Below are positions 21,799 to 35,019 of a DNA stretch of 64,000 nt, in pieces (within the stretch, counting starts at the first letter, position 1; each line of letters starts with the position of its first letter). The DNA is taken from assembly GCA_038380435.1 (NCBI GenBank), contig JAWZYU010000025.1, positions 48,430,691-48,494,690 on the forward strand. The letters are read 5' to 3'. The stretch comes from Ryuthela nishihirai. Lineage: Eukaryota > Arthropoda > Arachnida > Araneae > Heptathelidae. The translations under genes were made by a program, and so were the position numbers. The notes beneath the pieces were generated by a model that did not search any database, had not been told where the DNA came from, and was given only the letters and a program-made list of their open reading frames with translations.

Positions 21799-22819
21799 CA
21801 GTCACCAACCTTTTTGCTTAAGTGAGCCAGGTTAAAGTGCAAAAACCTGAAATAACATGTCTCTTGATCTTCAACTGGTGACCAAGATTTTGGCCTGTGA
21901 CTTGGAGAAATCTATGAATCATAGTTGTTTTACCTCACACTCTAAAAAGAAATCTTTTCTGTAATGCTCCATAGCAATTGGTTTTTCCAAGACTTTTGAG
22001 TCGATTAAATAGTCTTTGTTTTAATATATGCAAAGCCATGAGTTGATTGCTGTTTTACTTTTGAGTGGTACTTTTCTGCGCATAATGGGCTAAATGGCCA
22101 AGTCAGGAATTCAAGGGCTCAGAGAAGGGTGTACTCTCTGAACAACTGTTAGGGAACAGATGTAAACCTGCCATCCAGGTGCCTGTCATTAACGTGAGAG
22201 GGGATGGCTCTACTGCACACCAATGGCTTAACATCCCGTCTAACAGATAGCAGCCTTTTCAAGGCCCAGTGGTGTTCCCTTTCACACTGAGGGCAAGGTG
22301 GGGATTCATTGGAAATAAATTTCAATACTGGCACAGTTGGAACTCAAACCTGGGAACTGCACATTATGAAGCTGGCACACTAATGACTAACCATTTCTTT
22401 TAGAATACTTTTGAATGTTCTCCTGATTAGAGAAAAAAATTGGGATGTACCCATAGATTTTTGCCTCTAACCTGAAGTTTCCAGAATAAAAAAAAAGGTT
22501 GGCAATTCTGGCTGCACCTTGAAACAGAGAAGTGAAGAAACCTAATCAACAAATTAAATAAGCCAAATATTGCACTTAAATGCATGAATATAAATCAGTA
22601 CACCTCTAATAGATTATTATTATATCCTTCTCAAGTATTATGAAGCCCTTGTAAGTTTAATATTCCATATATCATAATATTGAATATCTGATGTTTACCA
22701 TATGAGCTATTACTAGAGAATTATGAAGAAGTCCATTTTTCCTGAGAGTGAACAAGGTCTGTACAGAATCAGCTTAAGAGCATCATCTGACCATGTGGGA
22801 TACAGGTTGGAGGCCCCTG
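21799..22819. mobile_element. Probable hAT-like element carrying a SINE-A insertion
   Basis: The left end is CAGTCACCAACCTTTTTG. The right end in reverse complement is CAGGGGCCTCCAACCTG. Flanks CTCTAGATC and CTATAGATC are similar but not identical, so the duplication is uncertain. No transposase remnant is recognised. Confidence 0.5.
22049..22390 (-). mobile_element. SINE-A copy
   Basis: In minus sense it has a tRNA-like head with GGTTTGAGTTCCAAC, a GAAATTTATTTCC block and a central domain with GGCTGCTATCTGTTAGACGG. The tail has TAGCCCATTATGCGCAGAAA and ends in CAAAAGTAAAAC. Confidence 0.8.
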
Positions 22820-22829
22820 CTATAGATCT

Positions 22830-25800
22830 TAGCTTGCTATTTCAAAGTAAGGTGTATCAGAATAGGAATTTGAGGAAAACTTTCGTATAGTAGTCACAAC
22901 AGCTCCATTATTTTCTGAAGCTGTTGTTAAAAACTTTGTTCTTGCATTATACAATATGTAGACTACAATCTAATATGAGTGATATTTAAGATTCTACAAT
23001 TTAGTATTTTCACAAAAGTATCTGCATCTAAAACATAAAACAAATGAGAAAGCATTCATCTTACTTAATTACATATTTCTGGTACTGTAATGATGAATTC
23101 TTTAATCAGGTCCACCAAAACTTACTGTATGTTACACTTTACAAATGGTAAATAATACAAAGCAATTAAAACAATAACACAATTAGTAATAAATGCAGCT
23201 CATATTTTGTTTCTTTATCAATATTATATATATGATCTGTGTGGTGGGATTGTCCATGAATTATGTAATGCTGTTTTAACAGAATTTTACTCCCCATCAA
23301 AATGTTTCCCCTACCCCTTTCCACATAACATTTTCTTTTGTGCATGTCTGTGTCTTCACTCTTTATATGGCAATCACCATAGCAAATGCATTGTGGTAGT
23401 ACTAGTAGCTACCTATTACCTATAACTGATAATATAGTAAATTAGCTGTTTTTTTATCATCAGAAAACAGGAAAAATATTACTGATTGCAGAAACATATT
23501 GCAATTATAGAAATATAGTATTTTAGCATTAATAGATGCAATCTCTGAATCCTCTTCTATGTATTGTGATGAAACAAAATCACTAACTCCTCCATCCCCT
23601 TGTCGTGTTTGTAAATTATGGATGTTTATGTATAAAAAGAAAAAAATAGTGAAAGATAAGAAATATGTACAAGTACAATGTACCTACACCAATTCATATT
23701 CCCCTTTATTCACATCTTGGTTTCTCTAAACCCAACACTACGTTTTACATTTCTATCTGGATCCCAATAGTTATCAAATTATGGGTTTGTTGTTAGAAAA
23801 TTCTGTCAGAAATAATCCCTTGGTCCCAGCTAAAGATTACTTACATTATAGAAAATTGAAAATGAACAAGAAAATGAGATTTGCAGTTTAAATTTTAATG
23901 GCTAATTAAATATTTGAAAAAAAAAAAAAAAAAAAAAACTGGAAGCCTTTCATTTTTCAGTTAACAATGATTTCTTCAGATTAAAATGTCATTTCCAACT
24001 AATTCAATTAATTATGTCTAAATATGCATTGAACTCAATAAACAGAAAAAGTTAAAGTGATTGTTTTTAATGTAAAAATGAAAGGACTCTGAAGAAAGCA
24101 TTAGGCTAAAATATTAATTATTCAGTAAGTAAGAAAAAAAATAATATAATTCCATCCTTGGTTTTACAGAATCATATAATTTTGTTGGCAATTTGACGAA
24201 TACTGTTAAAAGTAATTTTAAAGGGAAATCAATTAACATATTGGAGCATCATGGAGAAAGGCTTGCTGAGAAACAATTGGAACTAATTAGTTCAAATATA
24301 AGGTGTGTTAAGATTTATTGTTACACAGATTGGCTTCCAGTAAATGATTTTCTTCCCCTAGTCTTTCTAATAAATGGTATTTTCCATGAAATGCTACAAT
24401 TAACTCCAAATTAATTGCTGTCCAATGGTATCGGTGACAAGTTTGATCTGAATGCATGTTGCATTCTTTATCACAAATATATACAACCCAATTCAGGTTA
24501 ATTGACTACAGTATATGCTGCAGCTCAAGGTAGTAAAACTTATTAAGTGTTGAAACAATAACCAAACTTTATACAAATTTATATAGTACAGAGTGGGAGT
24601 AATACAAAAAAAAACACCAATACTACATTCAAGTCTCACATTTTTCACAAGTAAGAAATTTTATATAGTAGTCACTCGTAAATTATGCAATATCTCAAGT
24701 GTTACATTGTGTGGGGTAGGGAGTTCAAAAATAACGATTTATTACTGTTTTCTGAAGTCAAAAATCAGCTAATTTATCATATCAGTAATAATTAACTGTT
24801 ATATTGAATTGAATTTCAAATAAAACATATAAAAAGTGAAGAGATCTAAAAAAAAGTTACACAACAAAGAGGGGTCAGCAAAGTGTTGTGGAGATACACG
24901 GAGAAGTAGGGGGGGGGGGGGAGAATAGTTTTTTTAAAAATATTATAGCATATAATTAAGGCCAGGTTAGATTTTAGATTAAACATATCAATGAATAGAA
25001 ATAAATAATTTGGTACCCTAGTGGAGCAATCAGAAAATATAAAGGAAGCAATGCTTACTTATCCTTTCTGTTATTTAAACAAATATATTAAATATATTAA
25101 ATACATTTGTAACGATATATTACTGAAAGTGTTTGAACACTTCTCTGTTATTTGAAAGCCTATTCAAAGTTCCTAATTTAAGAACAAACATTTTGCAAAA
25201 TGTCACTACAAATAAATTGAAGATTTCACTCAAATCTCAAATTTCAATAAGATTTGTTTAAATAAAAAATTGATGTTGGAAACATTTAATAGCAGATACT
25301 GCTAGTAATAAGAATTTATTTTGAAACTAAATTAAAATACAAATAACAATTCATTTACTAAAACAAACACAATGTTACATATTTTGTATATTCAGTTTTC
25401 ATCAATTATGAACAGAGGAAATCAGAATGAGTATAACAGTGGCTTCTGTTTCTAAGTATTTTTTTCTAAATGATTTGATAACTCAAATTATTAGACTAAA
25501 ATTATGATATACAAAGAGTTGAATGAGATATACAATTTATTTTCAGTGAAATTTCTTTCATACAAAGCTTATTTTCATAGTTAAACAGCTCTGAATGTGG
25601 TTTTATATTTAAATAACATGGAAGTGTCTGAACACTCTTGGTAATATAGTATATGTACTTACATAACTAATATACTGGAGTGGTATTCCAGTCCACATCA
25701 AAACTGCTTATAGAAACTCTTTCCCTAATTCAACAAGTCACACTATGGCACTTTAGTATTCCAATATATGCATACAGTTCCTATAGAAAGTACAGAGCAA

Positions 25801-26017
25801 ATGAAGGAAGCTGATGATATATTTGCAAAATTAGAACCAAATACATTCCTTTTAGGGATAAGAACAAGGTTATCATTTCAACTGCAGTATCAAGAAATTA
25901 TTCTGATGTATTCACAGTGTCAAAAGGTTAACTATTTTGAGAAAATAAATATGATGAAATTATTATATACTAAACATAGATGATAATCACAGTGTTACCT
26001 GCTGCTCTTTTGGCGTT
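22830..26017. other. Unassigned AT-rich sequence
   Basis: It contains a long A run near 23918-23938 and a G run near 24909-24922. No exon, RNA gene or element could be supported. Confidence 0.3.
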
Positions 26018-26018
26018 G

Positions 26019-26080
26019 ATAAATCAATAAATATTTTGCGGAGTGCAAAAATTTTTTCTGCAAAATATTTATTGATTTAT
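26019..26080. repeat. Perfect 21-bp inverted repeat
   Basis: ATAAATCAATAAATATTTTGC at 26019-26039 pairs exactly with 26060-26080 across a 20-base loop. Confidence 0.85.
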
Positions 26081-27504
26081 TATATACTTTTGCATTTAGT
26101 GGTAGAATGTATTAAAAATATAATAGCAAATATTTATACAGAATTAGTCTAAATACTATAGTAGTTAGCTGCTGTTTCACCAGACGTATAATGTGTGCAT
26201 GCTCTACCTAATGCAGTTATGATCTCATATGACAAAAATCTATGAAAACAAAAAATAGCATTTATGTTTCTTTGCCTAGTGCAGTATACATAAAAAAAAA
26301 AGACCCCCCCCCCTATAGTGACTTTTTACAATGTTCACTGATGTACCTTTTAACTATATACCTTACAAAACATTTGGACCTGTACCAACTGGAAAAAAAA
26401 AAATAAAATCCTGTATTACTGATAAAACACATAGAGGACAGCAACAAAGCACACTAATAGTTTGGGTCATACTAAGAACAATACAAATCATATAGCAACT
26501 TGCAATTTAAATGGCCTGAGTATCACATCTGGCACAGTGTTCAGCTTGTATTATGTACACCTCTAATGAGGATATGGGAGATAAATCGGGCAATGGCATT
26601 ATTCTCACTAAATATAGGAACAATCTTTTAAAACAATAATATATATAGCCATTTGTTTTCTTACACCAATGGATGTGGGATATTGTATATTGTCTACAAA
26701 TGGGGTATGCAGACTACAAAAGTTTGAAAACTGCTGGATTAGAGGGTGATAACACTAAAAGGCTGCAAAATACTATTTTACAGAAATGGATGTTACTAAC
26801 TCAAACAAAAGGGTCATCACATACACAAGTTTTGATACTATGTATCACTTTTCAGTTGCTAGCAACATCCATTTGTGCTAGAAGACTTAATACCCAAGCG
26901 GCTTGGATCTTTTTTTGATATATCTAAATGACTACCCAACAGATTGGAATATTCTGAGGCACATCGTGATGGATGATCATAAAGTCAATTACTTACACAG
27001 GAGTGATGGCAAGTGTGTATACAATCCAGACAACAATTATGGACTAGTGCAGAAATCCATATGTAATTGATTACATATTGCAATGCAGGGAGGCTGGAAT
27101 GGCATAATCTAATGAAAGTGAAAGCTGGAATAACAGTAAAAAATTGCAGAGTAATGAATCACATTACATAATTTTATCTTTCAATAGTTGAATCTGGATG
27201 GTGGCAGTTTTTATTCCGACTGTATTATTTAAAGAGATGGTGGAAGCTGCATCAAGATGTTTGGGTGTTTCTTTTTAATTGGTCCAACTATTATAGAGAG
27301 CATAACACAAATGCTTTGACTTGCATTTATACAACAAATATTTTGCACTAAGCACTCTTTGAATTTTATGGAATATGTCTCACTAATACTGTTAGCAGAT
27401 CAAGACATATTGCCAAGAAATCATGCCTCAGGTGATGTTGAAGCATTGATCTGATAAGCATCAAACTGCTCCCCAATTATGAATAGCTGTTGATTTATAC
27501 CCTT
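26081..27504. other. Unassigned AT-rich sequence
   Basis: No supported features. Short open frames here have no recognisable product. Confidence 0.3.
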
Positions 27505-27825
27505 ATTTGGCCTATCAAACTGTACAGCTTACCAAACATTTGCATGTGGTAGTATTTTCATGATATTTGTAACATTCTGATAATTGATTCTATAGCTTTT
27601 TACACTAATCATGCTCCATTAAGTTTTAGAAAAATTAATTAACAGCACATTAATAAAATAGAGCATAATTAGTGCAAAAAGCTATAGTGTCAAAAATTAA
27701 TATAATGCAGCATGACTGGAAAAAGCTATAGTGTCAATTATCAAAATGTTAATTTTATAGACCTCACAAATATGGAAATACTACTATATGCAAATATTTC
27801 ATGAGCAGTTTAGTGTTCAGCCATT
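27505..27825. mobile_element. Inverted-repeat MITE
   Basis: The core arms share TGATAATTGA..CTATAGCTTTTT, at 27578-27603 and inverted at 27716-27745. Weaker symmetry extends outward through GTAGTATTT to about 27505 and 27825. A second inverted copy of the AGCATAATTAGTGCAAAAAG arm lies inside at about 27663-27690, so the structure is partly duplicated. The boundary is not certain. Confidence 0.6.
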
Positions 27826-29490
27826 TAGTAGTCCAACCTCATGTGTTAATTCTTCAATAATTTTCCTTCTTAACTTTAAATCTTGACAAATAAGAGCTTT
27901 CTGAAAATTCTATGCCTTTAAGACATACATTTGACAACTGATCAATCTCACAGTACTGAAGCATATTTTGAAGAAATAATGTTACAATATTCCATTATCA
28001 ATATACAAATGTGTGGCAGAAGGATCACTACTGTAAATCACTGCTGATATTCAGATTAAAACTACATCAGTTGAATGCAAAATAAATTGTTTCAAGTTAC
28101 TTGTACTTATCATAATTATATTGAATTACTTTTGATAGGTTAATGCACACTTCTTTACTGTTTGGATAATACAGTGAAAAGCACACAAAATTCATGAGAA
28201 ACATTGCAAATATACTGCTCAAAAACAATGATATATTCAATAATACATTTTGTTTAAATTTGTTGAGCAGTGTACATTTGATCTCCTTAAACAGAAATTA
28301 TATGCAATTAGTATCTTTCAAATACTATGTTGAATATGTAGTACTTCCTATTTTGAAAAAAAAAAAGAGATATAAGAGGTAGTTTCCAGTATAATAGATG
28401 TGAAAGAAAACAAACAAAAAACAATTTCTATATACATTTTGGTACATGATATTTTCTACTACCAAAATCAGAATATGCATTGCAAGGTAAAACTATTATC
28501 TTTCTTATCATATACACTTCTATTTACACTTATATATATGTATATTGACAATTTCTTTCACAATATGAATCCATGTTTATATTAAATATTTTTGAGCCAA
28601 TCAATTCTTTATTATATGAATTATGTACAATATTTACAGCATTTGTTTTGACCAGGCAAACAAAAATTAAGAGAGGGGCCGGGCCAAGTGACTGGATAGA
28701 CCTAGAACACTATTCCAACATACCCCCCCCCCCACACTTCAGTGTTCTTTAAACTTGTTCTTGTAAAATATGTCTAACACATAATTAATATTATCTTTCT
28801 TGATAATTCAGCTCTACTAGTTACTAACATTCTCAAGGGTGGGGCTCCAGCCCTGCTTCTGACATTACTAATGACATTTTAACATCACAATTTCAAGTTG
28901 TTTTTATAGAATTCTCTGTGGAAATTCCTAGTTATATGTACTTTTAAAATATCCCATAAGGATTGTCATGAAATGTTATCTGGGTCAAAGGATGCGAGAG
29001 AAACTGTTTCTGGTAGGTAGTTATTTGAAACTTTCAATATTGCTTGTTTCTATGAAAATAGTAATTTCAAGCAATAGTTCAGAGAGTGGCTTGTTCTGTG
29101 ATCATTAGTATCAATTTCTGAACTTTTACATATGTAGCACAGAACATTTAAAAAATGGCAAATTCACCAATAGAGTGTATTGCATGGATGAATCAGTAGC
29201 AATAATGGGATAATAACAAGTAGAAGGCAGAGGCAGTAGCAACTAATAAAAAGCAACAAAGATGACATAAATATCAGAAATTAGTAGAAATTAAAACTGC
29301 TTCCATATAAAAATACTCCTTAAAATTTCAAACTATGGTTGAATTAGTTAAGGCATTTTAAGAGTGGAAAATGATCCAAGTTCAAAAATTGGTGATGATG
29401 TTTGTATTACTTTCTGTTGATAGACTCTAATCTCAAAAAGTTTAATTGGAAATAATTTAAACTCAATGGAGTTTTGGTGATTCTGTTAGA
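27826..29490. other. Unassigned AT-rich sequence
   Basis: A C run lies near 28724-28736. No gene is recognised. Confidence 0.3.
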
Positions 29491-29939
29491 CTTTCAAGAA
29501 ATGTACTGTGGATACAAGTGTAATTGAGGGGTTTGCAGCAAAAAGGAGGCAGCTCCAATTGTTACTCATTTTTAATTATATGTGCTATCCTGTAAAAAAA
29601 TATGGCCTTTTAGTTGGTGCAAGAAGGATCCAACTGCGAGTGATAGTTACCTTGAATTCCAACGGATGGAGCTGCATCTGTTGTATGTTTGGTGTAATAA
29701 AGAGGTAGCTCCTTGAGCCACCCCCCTTTTGCCCAAAACACATAGCACCACATGCTAGGACTCATGTGACTTGATGGGGAAGGTACCTAACTGCTAAATG
29801 ATTTTCTCATTTCAAAACAAGCATAATATTACATTGTGATTTTTGTGTTTTAAATTGAAGAGAAGTGTTAATGATGAGTAATAAAATAATGTGGAGTTGA
29901 GTGAAGAAAAGGAAATGAACATTTTTTAGCTCCAGTTCT

Positions 29940-32900
29940 TCCCATTTATATGAACCAAAAATTGAAAGTGACATCAGTGAAGAAAACAACAACTATGTCC
30001 AGGTAAAGAACAAGGCTGTCGACAGAACAGACTTTGAAAAGGAATGTAAGAAAATACTGAAGAATGGAAGGAAAAAGTTATTTGTCAGTAAACAATAAAC
30101 CTGTACCACCCCAAACCACTGGTCCAAATTGCAAATGTAAATATAAATGTTTCGAGAAAGTCGATGATAGTCTGAAAAAAACCGACTGCTCAGCGATTTT
30201 AATAAACTTGGCAGTATGCAAGCACAAGATATTTATTTAGCAGCAGGCCTTGTTACCATTAACCCTTCCAGTGTCCAGCCTGAAAAACAGGTTTCTATCC
30301 AGGGGCCAAGCAATTTTCTGCCTATGCTCTGCCAAAAAAAACTTTGACTTTAAAATTTTTTTGTTAAAAAACTAATGAAAGGAATTATGGCATGTTGCAT
30401 ACCAAATTAATCAGCATTTAATTCTAGATTTTCTAAAAATCAAGTATTTAACAAAAAACACGACGTTTTATTTTAATAGGACTTTTTTAGAGTCATGTAG
30501 TAAAAAAATGCATCTGGCAACACAAATAAAAATTTATTTTAAAAAAAACTAATAGACAGAAATGATTGCAAAGCACATGAATAGAATGACTATATATTTC
30601 TGAATAACAAAAAAATTACTTTTTTGGTTTTAAGTAAATATTTTTCTCATTTTGTAATTTTTTTTCTCGATACCATACTTTAAGAAAATTCCAGGCTTTG
30701 AGCCAACTGTGCTGAGTCAGATAAACAAGTCAACTTTAGAATTTTTAAAAAAAATAACCAATCAACGAAAATAGATAATTTTATATCAAATTAAATAGAA
30801 TTTAATTACGAATTTTCGGGAAAAAAATAATATTAACAAATGTGCAAGCATATTGATTTTAATAAGTCTTTTTCAATTGATATGGTAAAAAAATGATCGC
30901 ACTATACAATTAAGGCTTCATTTTGGAAAACCTGCTGAATAAAAATAATTAAATTATATATTTATCGAAAGGAAATTTCCTCCCGAATAATATAATATTC
31001 AACCAGAAATATGATTTTTATTTCTTTCAATGATTCTTTTTAGTATCATATATTTTAAACACGGCCAGTGTTATACAATGTGATTTGGCCTTCTCACATT
31101 AACGGAATTTTCTGAACTGGTTATGAAATAGAAAAAAACTTCCTTAGTTGCTTTTTTTTACTAAATATTATGAATTTTTTCTTTGGGTGTTGAAGTTTAG
31201 CGATCATGGCTAAGTGCAGAAAAGTTTGTGCAACAAGGACCAGCCCTTCCCGAAACTGCCCTCCCAAATGTGGCCGATTTCCGTAGCAATGGAAGTCTAT
31301 TTTGCTTTCGTATACAAGACATTCAATTTCAGAAAACGGCACAAGCTCAGTGTTTTTACCAAAAAAACAAGAAATGATAAATAAAAATTACATATAATTT
31401 AATGGAATGTTAAATAAAATATATGCAACAACTTTTAACCGGCCTCCGATCTAGAATAACTCGGAAGTAAATCTATAGAAATGAATTTGCTTTCGTATCC
31501 AAAAACTAATTTATTTTCAGAAAATGATACTAGTTCAAAGTTTTACTGGAAAAGTAATAAATAATAAATTAAAAATTGACATGTGGCCTAATGCGATGTT
31601 ACCACAAGTTGTAGGCCGGCCATACGATATAACTTAACGTGAAAAAATCGATACTCATTGATCGGCGAAAAGATCGCTAAATTCCGAAAATAAATCTACT
31701 GAAATGAAAACTAACTAAAGTTTAAATATAAAAAAAATACTAACTTGACAAAGAGTATCCAATATGCTGGACCAAAACTAAACAACACATAGCACAAGCA
31801 ACGGAGATTGCATCAGCCATCTGTGGCTTGTTTGCCTCAGTGAAGCATAACTAATTAAATGCAGGTGCAACCAGAATTTCTAAGAAGGACGTGTTTACTT
31901 TTAGTTTCGATTTGAAGGCAGGATGGGAAAAAATGATAAAAATAACTTGGGAATACTGACTAGGTTTTTACAGAGTGTGAAACGGAAAAATAAAATGGCG
32001 GTACGTATTTGTAATTACTTCCAAAATCTATCATTTTTAAAAATAACATTTTTTTTGTTGATTTTTAGAAGATTTTTCGAAAATTTAGGGGAAAATTTGT
32101 TGATAATAGCTCAAACCAAACCTGTGAGCTTAAATCAGAAGGTTGCTTCAGCAAATAGGAATGCTAACAAGCAAATCGGCAATACCGTTTAGTGCTTCTA
32201 AAAAATGGCAATCAGATGGCTTTATAAAATTATTTAAATTGTAGTTTAGTAAAATATGCATAAAATTAAAAAACAAAAATAATTTTTGAAGCCTGAATTA
32301 TATATTTTTATAAGATATATATATATAAATTACAACGGCAATTTTCATTTTTAAAAAATCGATTTTTCTTGTACTAAAAACATGTGGATACTCAGCATAT
32401 TTTTACGGATTATCCGAACGTGTACAGACGACGTGGACACTGGAAGGGTTAAAACTGTTCAAAGAGAGTAAAATCGGTCTCAGGGAAATCAAGGGCTTTC
32501 TCAGATACTTATAAAATTCGGAGTGGCCATGAAAATTTACGTGTTTGTAAGTAAGCAAGCCTTTGTTTCATTGCATGGAATTTCCCACAAATGCACTGAA
32601 TTGATAACAAAACATCTTTCACATGAAAAATTAGTGACACCAATTCCAGACTGTCGAGGAAAACATGAAAATCGCCCCAATCGAATTCAAAAGGAAGTTG
32701 TACAAAAGGTTCATGACCACATAAACAGTTTTCCGACTAGGGAATCCCATTATAGTTGGAAAGACAACATTAAATGCAAATATTTGCATGCTGACTTGAC
32801 TGTGAAACAAACACATAGGCTATTTGTACAAAAACATCCAGAAGCTGCTGAATTCTTATTTCCGTTACCTAAAGGCAAACTTTAACCTCCGGTTTGGACA

Positions 32901-33960
32901 TCCAAGATCTGACACTTGTCAAACAACGCAAAAGAGCTGAGCTTCCAAAACATTTCTGATGAAAAAAGACAGGCCCTGAAAACCAAGAAAAACTTCATCA
33001 GAAACCGAACAGCACCGGCCAAGGAAAATCAGGGGACTGAGGTGTTATGTTTTGATTACCAGCAAAATATGCCATTGCCAAAAGTGCCATCTGGTGATGC
33101 ATTTTACAAAAGGCAGTGCTGGGTCTAGAACTTTGCCATCTCATCTGGTAAGTTAGGAAAATCATTTTTATGTCTATGATGAGACTACAGGAAAAACATC
33201 ACCAAATGAAACCGTCAGCTGTTTACATCATTACATTAACAATGTTTTAAGACCAGACATAAAAGTGCTTTATTTATTTTATGATAACTACGTATCATAA
33301 AACAAAAATCATGCTTTAACACAGTAGTTTTTTTTACCCTAGTACTTAGTGGATGACTCAATAAAATCACTCATCGATTCCCTGAACCTGGTCACAGTTT
33401 TATGCCATGTGATCGAGCATTCGGCCTTATATAAAAAAAAAAAATTAGGAAAACAGATAGGGGTTTGCTTCCAAAGGAATATGTAAATATCATCAAAAGA
33501 ACCAGTAAGAAGTTTTCTATTGCTGAAGTGGACAGACTAATGATTTTTAACTTCGTAGAAAGCTTGAAACCTCCGTTTTTAAAAAATCCTCTTATTAACA
33601 CCCAATAAGAAACAAAAAGGAAAATACCTTATTACTAAGTACAAACTGTTTTGCTATGACAACAAGTTAGTTCAGAAAAGCACTATTCAGTGCAGTGAGA
33701 GTGTATGTTTTCAAGTTCCAGTAGAAGTGAAAATATTAAACATTCTGAATGAGACATCCTTTACAATCAATAATCTTCAGCCAGCTTATGAGAGTTCATT
33801 ACCACTAAAAGATGTGTTGGATCTTGCAAAAAAATATGTAGGAGAAAATGAGATGTGGTTTTATAATGGACTGAAACAAGACAACTTTATTATCAGATGA
33901 AACAGAAGGAGAATTTGAAGACCGATTTCACCCTGTAAAGTTTTATATCATTATGTTATT
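29940..33960 (+). pseudogene. Decayed transposase-like gene of an unnamed family, split by a piggyBac-type element
   Basis: Two plus-strand pieces belong together. The upstream piece (29940-30258) reads ECKKILKNGRKKLFVS, then CKCKYKCFEKVDDS, then a segment rich in Leu. The downstream piece (32453-33960) contains SLHGISHKCTELI, RGKHENRPNRI, HDHINSFPTRESHYSWKD, then CFDYQQNMPLPK and FYKRQCWV. Decayed matches continue toward 33900. I recall multicopy uncharacterised genes of this type (Cys-rich N-terminus, a GKHxNRP motif, then FYKRQLW) in arthropod genomes and infer a transposon origin, but I cannot name the superfamily. Many stops interrupt it and the break at 30259-32452 is the piggyBac-type insertion. 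Confidence 0.6.
30263..32448. mobile_element. Non-autonomous piggyBac-type element, 2.19 kb
   Basis: TTAA lies directly outside both ends (30259-30262 and 32449-32452). The ends are CCCTTCCAGTGTCCA and TGGACACTGGAAGGG, a perfect 15-bp inverted repeat. TTAA target and CCCTT-type ends are hallmarks of piggyBac. No transposase is recognised inside. The interior is AT-rich and holds two related segments of about 150-170 bp (about 31265-31410 and 31440-31610) sharing TTGCTTTCGTATMCAA and TTTTCAGAAAA. It interrupts the older gene at 29940-33960. Confidence 0.88.
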
Positions 33961-34909
33961 ATTTCTAAAAACATTGTAACAATCACATTAATCATGTATA
34001 TAAATTTATTTACATTTTATTTAATATTATTTTTCCTTCCTAGCATTTTTTTTTCATCTTTGGCTTAAAAACGAGGCAACTCCAACATTCAAATTTCATT
34101 TATGGGAAGTCAAAAAGAGGTATAGGTTTAATATTCAGCGAAAAACCAATATTGGTAGTCTGTCAATTTATAGCATGTTTGAAAAAAAAAAAACTTGAAT
34201 TTTAAATGGTATTTTTTTGTTTACTCAAAATTGGCAGAAAGTGGAGCTGACTCGTTATTGCTGCAAGCCCTTCAAATTCTCTTTCACGTATGGAAACATT
34301 GTAAATTCTTAATTAGTCTACTAGCTAAGTGGTGTCCAGCTCTAACTGCAGTTAATTGTTATTGCACTCCAACTGCTCTATGGACACATTTACTACTTAT
34401 AGCCATAAAAATATTTACTTGGCAAGGTTAAATTTATAACATAATTATATTTTTTTTATCTTACATTTGTCCAATTGTATCAATCAATTTTAAATGGAGT
34501 AATTTTACAAATATGCATTTAGTTTTTGAATACAATAAATGTGGCAAAATATTTAATTTTATGATTCATGAAGTAAAAAACTCGAATATATGATATTTAA
34601 GTCCTTAACATCACTTTAAAATTAATCTACAAATTCTGAGTGCTACACCAAAACATTCATAGCAATGATATAAATAACAACTTAAATTATTCCCTCTGTA
34701 TGAGAAGTGCAATGCAATAAAACATTATTTTAACTATCATTCATATTACAAATATCTACTATGGAATTTCAATTGATTTACTGTTGCCATTTTATATAAA
34801 CCAAGTATTTTGGTACTATCTTGCTTGGCTGCTTAATATATTATTTTGTAATGCATTTGGCAGCCAAGCACAATGAGATGAGTAGCAGCTATGGAATACA
34901 AAGGAGCTA
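33961..34909. other. Unassigned AT-rich sequence
   Basis: The motif GAGGCAACTCCAA near 34064 echoes GAGGCAGCTCCAA near 29538, on the far side of the split transposase-like gene. Both might mark that older element, but they are in the same orientation. Nothing else is supported. Confidence 0.3.
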
Positions 34910-35019
34910 TACACTGAGATGTCAGTTTATTAGGTACACTACCCCTTGTCGCATAAATGGTTCATTTCAACACGTAACGTATCACATGACTGCAGTGTGT
35001 GATATAAATCAGGCAGACC

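Noticed and set aside
23207..23425. 72-codon frame with Cys and Tyr residues as a membrane peptide gene
   Set aside because: It resembles sequence seen in old repeats (ATTATGTAATGCTG block) and has no supporting signals.
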